From positions 10,711,931 through 10,775,930 of the forward strand of contig CM052357.1 of the NCBI GenBank assembly GCA_028551475.1: DNA of 64,000 nucleotides, given 5' to 3'. Positions 57,243-64,000 of the stretch are shown one piece after another (the first letter of the stretch is position 1; every line of letters starts with the position of its first letter). Both the position numbers and the translations under genes were made by a program. The DNA comes from Casuarina equisetifolia (taxonomy: Eukaryota; Streptophyta; Magnoliopsida; Fagales; Casuarinaceae). The notes under the pieces were generated by a model. It saw only the letters and a list, made by a program, of their open reading frames with translations, ran no database searches and was not told where the DNA came from.

Positions 57243-59493
57243 ATGAAAGGAGGCAGGAAGAACCTGAAGAGGGCAGCAAAGTCAGATAGCTTGAATTTAC
57301 AGGACGGGCAGAGCATTATGCAAGTGCTCTCTCTTCGAGGTTCTAATCTCATCGAGGTACAGAGCTACTCTTTTCTCCTGTTCACCTTCTTCTTTTACAA
57401 TGTGAGTGTGAGTATTGAACGGCTGATGGCCTGACAAATTTCTTTGCTTTGCGTCTATGACCTTTAGGTCATACCCTGCAGCTGGTTCCTTATCCATTCT
57501 ATGAATTGCAAAGTGCAACGATGTTATTGGTTTGGAGGTCCCAAATGATTTCAATCTCATACTACTAAGCTTTATTTCTCCTTCTTTTTTTTGTGGGGTA
57601 CCTAAAGTCTAAGATAAACTCCGTCTACCCAATATTGACTAACAAGCGTCCAGGTTCTCTGGCACTTACTTTCTCTATAGGATAATGCTCCCATTTTGAT
57701 GAACTTCTGTACATTAGGGACATAGGGAACGTAAAGTTGTTGGGTCAAGTAAATATCAATGTGATCAGCTTGAGTTTTTAATAAAAAATTGCAATGCATT
57801 TTCTTTGTTGTTGATTTTTATTTTTATTTTTATTTTTTAATTTGATTTTATTCACTTTTCACAAAACCATGTTGCCAGCCACATGTTTTAATCCTCCTAT
57901 CTTTTCCTATCTCGTAAGGTAATGGATGCAAAGGACGAGAAATCACTGGCATTGTTTCCGGCTAAGTTTCAGAAGAGCATGTGGATTAAACGAGGTTAGC
58001 TTCATCTCAAATCAATATAAATTCAGAAAAACCTTGAATCCCAACTAGTTTAGCTTTGAATCAAAGTGAATCTCCATCTGGAACGCCATCAAACTTATAA
58101 GTTGTTAATATTGTCATAGTCTTTTGTTACTCGCTTGTGGTTAATCAATTTCTTTAGAGTCGTATGTATTTTTCATATACTTCGCAATTTAAACCTTTCT
58201 ATCAGTCAGTTTACTCTTGGCTGGACCTTAAACTCAAAGTTGACCCTTGTCTTTGGTTCTGGTTTTTCCTTCATTAATTAGCCATTTATAAATTGTGTCG
58301 ATACATTTTGCTTTTTAAGGATTAGGATGTTGATTGTTGGAGTAGTAAAGAAGCCATGTTCCCAACTTGAAAAGCGGATGATGTACAACCTTTTTTTCTC
58401 GAGTAAAAGAGATATTCTTGTTGATTGGCTTTCAGTAGTCTGTTTTTAGAAAATCTCTTGAACACTCACTCCATAGTCTTTTGTGCTTATAACCATTATC
58501 TGAGAATGATGAGCTTCACAAGTGAGTAGAATTTTATTTATGACCAGTTATTTTTCCAAGTTTGAGATCTAATTTGGCTTTGCTACTAAGATGGCTCTTA
58601 GTTACTGAATGTTTCAAATATGGTGGTTCTGAGACTGCATGGGATTGAATTGTTATTTTTTCATGTGTGTGTGTGTGTTTTTTTCCCCGAAGGACGTAGT
58701 TACAATATGGAATAGTTCTTTTGTCAACATGCAGGTAGTTTCGTTATTGTTGATGAAAGGGGAAAGGAAAGGGCTCTTGAATCTGGTAGCAAGGTGGCAT
58801 GCATTGTTTCTCAAGTTCTCTTTTATGAACAAGTTCGTGTGCTAAAGAAATCTCCAGAATGGTGAGTTTTTTTTCTTATCTTAGCTGCAAATTGACATAG
58901 TGACCTGCTTTTTATGGTTTAGCTAGTATCCTTGCTTTCTTCAGTAAAATTACCATGAGTGACTGCTGAATTGAAATTGGGTTCTGGCATTAAATTGGAA
59001 CGAACAGGCATATAACATAGTAGCTCAGCTCTGTTGTTAATGCAAACCTGGTAAGATGGTGAGGTTGGCTCGAGAAGTTTTTGCAAAAATTAGTTAACAA
59101 CTAGTTGATGTGGTAGTCTTATTTGCTATGTTCCCAGCAGGAAACATGCATGCCAGTTTTTCTATATTTTCTCAATGTTCTTGTTTGGAAATACATGCAT
59201 GTAATTGGTTCTAAATTGTTTCGGAGTTTGTTCTTTCTGGTTTCGCATTTTCCTCTTATTCTGTTTCTACCCCACAATGCAGGCCAGAAACATTCAAATG
59301 TACAGATGTGGATGATTGTAATGGGAGTTCGCATAGGCAGACCTCCGAGCAAGAGGAAGGAAAGGAAGAGAATGAGTTCGAATGTAGTGATGATGAGGGG
59401 CTTCCTCCAATTGAAGCCAATACCAATAGAATCAAACCAGTTGAGTTTCAAGTGGATGCGGAATCAGATTTTAGTTCAGATGCGGATTCTTGA
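57243..59493 (+). CDS. EIF1AD-like RNA-binding protein, four exons
   Basis: Exons 57243-57356, 57919-57994, 58735-58861 and 59283-59493 join in phase to 528 nt, or 175 residues. The protein belongs to the eIF1A-domain-containing (EIF1AD) family, small S1-like OB-fold proteins related to translation factor eIF1A. Features are MKGGRKNLKRA, LQDGQSIMQVLSLRGSNLIE, DEKSLALFPAKFQKSMWIKRG, SFVIVDERGKERALESGSKVA, SQVLFYEQVRVLKKSPEWP, then an acidic tail (SDDEGLPPIEANTNR...DADS). The human relative is nuclear; the plant protein's exact job is not well defined. Splice sites are GT...AG throughout; exon 1 ends atcgag|gtacag and exon 2 starts after cgtaag. The frame is intact. Confidence 0.93.
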
Positions 59494-60273
59494 GTTACTG
59501 AAGTTATGAGACCCCTGGGTTTGTGGTAACAATTGCAGCTGCAGCCAGGATGACAAAATCTGTTGATGGAAAAAGTGTCTCAAGAACTGAAATTTGCGTT
59601 CAATATGCTCATTGGGGATTCTTGATGAATTGAAATTGTACACAAAAATCTTGACAGTGAAAGCACACCGCGCCAATATGGGAAAGAGTTTTGTCTTAAG
59701 AACTGAAACATACGTCCAATTTGCTCGAGAGGATTTTTGTGTATGATCTTCAAGCAGCTGAATCTTTTGTTAATACCTCCATTTGCTCGAACACTGTGTT
59801 TCTACACGAAACGTCACTCATCCAGAAGAGCAGAGTTGGTCCGCCAATCTTTCTGACAATCAACTGCACGTGGAACTCACATTCACTTTGTGCGTTCAAG
59901 TTTCCAGAGTCACATAGTTCAACTGAAGGGAACATTTGCTCGTGAATTACCATGATTTTCAATCCTTGTTGGTGTTACTTCCGCGGTGGTGAAATCTTAC
60001 CTCAACCCTCAAGTATGTATTTCACATTAAGTACCCAAAACAAACCTTATTGGATTAAAACAAGGTTCGTAGTTTATCACAATAAAATCCCTAACTTCAA
60101 ATTCACCTAGCAGTTTCTAGTTGTCATCCCGAAGACCTAAAATAAAATTTCTTGATGAAAAGGAAAAAAGAAAGAAAAATCCTACTATATACAGAAAAAA
60201 AAAATTAATTCGCCTAGTGACAAGAAATAATTACTGGATTACATAACCTAGAGTGACACGACAGACAAGATGC
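59494..60273. other. Convergent 3' ends of EIF1AD-like and SHPRH-like genes
   Basis: The two genes point toward each other here, so this stretch holds both 3' UTRs. No other gene is supported. Confidence 0.5.
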
Positions 60274-63200
60274 TCATGAAGAACATGGCGTCTGCTCCAT
60301 GAGTCTCCTCTCAGCTGCTATACCAGCAGCAACAGATGGTGGCCAGTGTCTGAGATTTTCAGCCGGGTTTTCGTCATTTCCCGGAATTGCAGGCGCTGCT
60401 ACCGCAACTAGTGATTCAACAACTTTAAGCGTCAAAACAGGCTGTTCTTGATTTTTTGTGTTCCCAGAGATGAATGAATTGGTATTCCTGCTTCTATTCA
60501 ATTTGTATAGGCTCTCTTCAACGGTGCCCTTAACCTACACAAGAATGACTCATTTAAGTGAACCGCTTCTTAATGCCTCTTGCTTGATTAAAAGTAAAAA
60601 AATATTCTCAAGAAATCTCTGTATACCTTAAATTGGCTTTCTTTGGAAATTATTTTTAAAAAGCTATGTTTTGGTATTTGAAAACAGAAAATTTACCAAA
60701 GATAGATCTCATTCGCTGTCTGTGTAAGTGTGCCTTTATTTTCATCTATATACGTCATGAAGAGTGCATAACTAGATAGATTCACCTACCATAAACGATG
60801 GACGAGTGTCCTATTTTCCTGTCCAATTCGGTGTACCCTGCTGATAGCCTGTGCTTCTGCTGCTGGATTGAGTAGCGGCTCTACTAAAACAACATGCTGT
60901 GCTTCTAGGAAATTGAGCCCATCGGCTCCATGTTGTATTAGGATCAATAACACCTAAACAATATTTGATGCTACTTGCTGGCCATGTGCTTTCAGAGTTC
61001 CCTGCACACTGTTTTCTTGTCCTCTAAATTTGCTGATGGCAACGTGTGATTTCCTGTACTTACAAAGTAATAACCATAAGCCGTAGGCAACCACCTGCAT
61101 GCATCCATATATCTGCAAAGCTGAGAAATTTTTAGCAACTACTAATTAAGATCTGACAACAGAAGTGAAGTTACTCAATAGATGGTTAATATGTTATAAA
61201 ACTTTGCAAATAACAATTCTTTTTGGGAACTGTTGATCCAGGAAACAAAATAAGAAAAAAAGGGGCAAATCTTTGTGCGGGGGGAGAAGCCTAAGCGGAC
61301 AATCCTTCCTTCCATTAGTTCAGTTGTTTAACTTCCTTTCACATAGCAAATGGGAGCTCTAATATATGCAGCATGGTATTGAATTTTGAAGAATAGATGC
61401 AAAGCTCTAAGTTCCAACCCTATACATGTCTCTCTTCCCCTTAAAATGTTATACTAGAAGCTTGATTATATATCATTACAATTCTTTTACAATCTGTTTG
61501 ACATTGTCTACAAGAAACAATGGCACTTGGAGCCACCAAAATAGGAAATGGCTCACATCTCAACAGTTAGATCTGAATTGCACTAATCATGAGCATTAAT
61601 TATTTTCATGTGATTTTCAATGATGGGAGTTCTTCCAAATAGTCATTGTTAAAGCCAATGCGTTGTAACTGAGAATGAAAAAGCATGTCGTCCTCAGAGT
61701 CTGAAGAAGAAACGATGATGAAGTTTCCAAGAAATGGAATACATGCATGGAGTCAAATTCAGTAAAATCTGATGACGTTTTGACCAGTTCATTAATGCAG
61801 CTCCGATGAATGCTCAGAACCAAACAAGGGGCCAATCACTAGTTCTCCCGCTGGACTGACCTGTCTGGTCCAATTCTCCATAGTTTCATTAGTGACAACC
61901 TAACTAAAAGATCAGGTTCGTCTTAATCCAGTACTGCATGAAGTGTTTTGGCTACTTACAGTCACCTAGATCAGCAAGTAAATTCCAATATGTGTCTGTC
62001 TGAAGGATCTCTCACCTGCCTCCTTTCATCCGGATATGACTGATACCATTAGAAGCGAAGGCATGTTCCAATACATCAAGGACATCGTTCCAACTTGAGA
62101 AAACAAGAACTTTCGATTTTGGCTCTGTATGCTTGATCCACAAGATTCTCCGCGTGACAGCTTCAATCTTCATAATAACCGAGATAATATTAATAAGGGA
62201 ACAATAACCAACTAGCTTGTATAGATGGAATTAACCCCTAGCAAGTAAACTTACATCCGAAAATGAAGGGCCAAAAGAGGCCTGGACTTAGTGAAATTGG
62301 ATACATGTGGCCCATAACTCGAAAGAGAGTTCCACTAGGTGGAACCCTACATCTAAGGTTCTACTAAGTGTGCGAAGAGCTTAAGCAACTCCCAAGTTCC
62401 AAGCAGTATGAAGCTTAAAATTCTATTCAGCAGTTTGCCATGAAGGTACAATATTAAACATACAAAAGCACAAGCCTAAATAGACTAAAGACTATCAACA
62501 TTTGAACCAAACATATTTGTAGAAATGTTGAACCAAATGAGTAATGACACTGATAACTTCAAGGTAGTCTTCATCATATGGAGTATTGCAAAAGTAAAAA
62601 TAGGAGCGATTAAAACCCCAGGAAAAGGACAAGGACAATCTGGAGGCAAAAGGATAATAATAGCTGCACACATTGACATGTGCAGGCACAAAATGGAAAG
62701 CAGATAATTGAAAGGCAAGACATACAAATTATATCTAAGGTAGCAATTGATGATAAGGCACTAGGAGGGGCATACCTCTGTTCCATAAGAGCCCTGAACA
62801 ATCACTGATGCTTCACACTTTTCCTGATCATGATCTCTAATCCTCACAGACGAATTACATGATTCGCTTAGTCTGTCATCAGCTAAAGCAATATTTCCAA
62901 AATCAGTATGCTGTCGACATGTTGGGCACATTACCCAGTTAACTTGACACGTTATCCATTTGACTTGAAGCTTATTATCATGCGCTCTCTGCTCAGTCAT
63001 TGAAAATAAACCTGCAAGATGGAAATGTGAAATTGCAATTAGATGAAATTTATGATGGAGGACATCTATCAGAATGAGTGGAAATGCCAATCAGGAAAGA
63101 GAGAAAACCCCAAAAAAACAGATGTTATTATGGTAACATAACTCCGGATCATGGTTTAGATTGCCGGCATAGTCTTCATTTTATTTTTCGTTAAAAGAAG

Positions 63201-63938
63201 TACACCATATCACATTACAAAGAACATTTTCCTAAAGTTTACTGAGATCTTGTTTTCTTCTCAAAGTAGTTTGGTTAATATTTTTCACATAAGAAAAACA
63301 AAATATCTATTTTCTGAGCAACAAAATCTCTTGTTTTCCCCACTTTTTCAGGGAAAATAAATAATAATGCTGCACACAAGAGACAAAGTCTTACATTTAC
63401 AGCATGTAACATGTCCACATTGAAAAACCATCTTTTGATTGCTCAACTTTTCTTGACAGACAGGGCATGTTTCCTCATTAGGTTTAGGAACACAACCACT
63501 TTTCAGTGCTGAAGGAGTTACCAAGCTGCCTATATCTTGAGTTAGTGAGGAACCATTTAGGCTTACCAGAGGTGATCTTTGTTTTGATAGCACCAGACCC
63601 TGTGAAAGTTACACAGTATCAACAGCAGAAAAGGAAACATACTCGTGGAAACCACTCATAAACTTGCAACTTCCAACTAAACTAAATGTCCGTACCTTCA
63701 AATAACGAAGTTTCCCTTTTATGTGGGACAACAGGGCCAAAGAAATGAACTTGTCATCAGAGAATTGTACACTAGCTGAAGGTAATTCTTCCTCGCCTAA
63801 GGCATCAACAGTTTTATCATTCTCATTTTCTCTAAGGTGCAATCTTGTGGTTGCCATTTTAATTTCATCATGTGCACATAGAACTTGAGCCTGAGCTATT
63901 GCCAAGGACCGTGCATGGCCATACTCCTTTCGCATGTC
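60274..63938 (-). pseudogene. SHPRH: SHPRH-type SNF2/RING E3 ligase, 3' half, apparently broken
   Basis: SHPRH proteins combine a SNF2 ATPase with an inserted RING finger and are linked to PCNA ubiquitination in other organisms. The minus-strand exons are 63938-63696 (continuing beyond the window), 63599-63395, 63011-62776, 62167-62016, 61053-60790 and 60534-60274. They encode EYGHARSLAIAQAQVL, the RING start CPVCQEKLSNQKMVFQCGHVTCC, MTEQRA, CPTCRQHTDFGNIA, IEAVTRRILWIK, VLVFSSWNDVLDVLEHAF and the helicase end [17 protein letters not shown]. Splice sites are good and phases fit up to the fifth exon. Lesions are an in-frame TAG at 60956-60954 where CAG (Gln) is expected (before the motif [18 protein letters not shown]), and a one-base loss near 60792 so the last exon is out of frame. 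The stop removes helicase motifs V and VI. If both lesions are real the product cannot work as an ATPase. Confidence 0.85.
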
Positions 63939-64000
63939 CTTAACCAAGTGAAAAGAAAATGTAAGACATTTTGAAAAATCCTTTACGTTGCAGAGTTGCA

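Noticed and set aside
60954..60956. Reading the SHPRH TAG as part of an intron acceptor (tttag before GTG)
   Set aside because: The only nearby donor would give an intron of about 23 bases, too short to splice, and the frame before the TAG is coding and conserved.

Overview
The window is plant nuclear DNA, most likely from a woody eudicot; grapevine is only a guess from the feel of the repeats. The evidence is spliced genes with GT-AG introns, an AT-rich background, many LTR retrotransposons, a plastid DNA scrap and plant-specific families (DUF247, CYP94). No bacterial-type operon or defence system is visible.

Region 1 (1-11135) is one old LTR retrotransposon on the minus strand, cut by the window edge. 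It has a right-hand LTR, a primer-binding site and gag remnants, but no recognisable pol of its own. It carries broken pieces of two host genes: a pentatricopeptide-repeat (PPR) gene and formate-tetrahydrofolate ligase. A Copia element inserted into it (about 2435-9523), and a 1.6-kb solo LTR later inserted into one LTR of that Copia (2603-4202), giving three nested levels.

Region 2 (11136-22751) holds a TTA microsatellite, an intact seven-exon pyrroline-5-carboxylate reductase gene (13236-17138, proline synthesis) and a long stretch without genes.

Region 3 (about 20990-33000) is a tandem DUF247 array with three intact single-exon genes (22752-24119, 27006-28412, 31323-32714). The first two sit in obviously duplicated units of about 4 kb. 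Region 4 (34655-40363) is a young Copia element with near-identical LTRs but a broken polyprotein. Region 5 (41770-43296) is an intact intronless CYP94A-type cytochrome P450.

Region 6 (43585-51000) is a fourth DUF247 unit reduced to a pseudogene. It was cut first by a large deletion, and also by a 370-bp solo LTR and a complete but defective Copia element, each with a clean 5-bp target duplication. Region 7 (51000-56500) has a very decayed Copia element, an orphan DUF247 C-terminus on the minus strand, and a piece of plastid rpl2. Region 8 (57243-59493) is an intact four-exon EIF1AD-like gene.

Region 9 (60274-63938 and beyond) is the 3' half of a SHPRH-type SNF2/RING E3 ligase gene on the minus strand. 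It carries a premature stop, a frameshift and a 21-bp duplication inside the RING finger, so this copy looks defective. The host genes are unrelated housekeeping or metabolic loci; what organises the window is tandem duplication of DUF247 genes and repeated LTR-element insertion.
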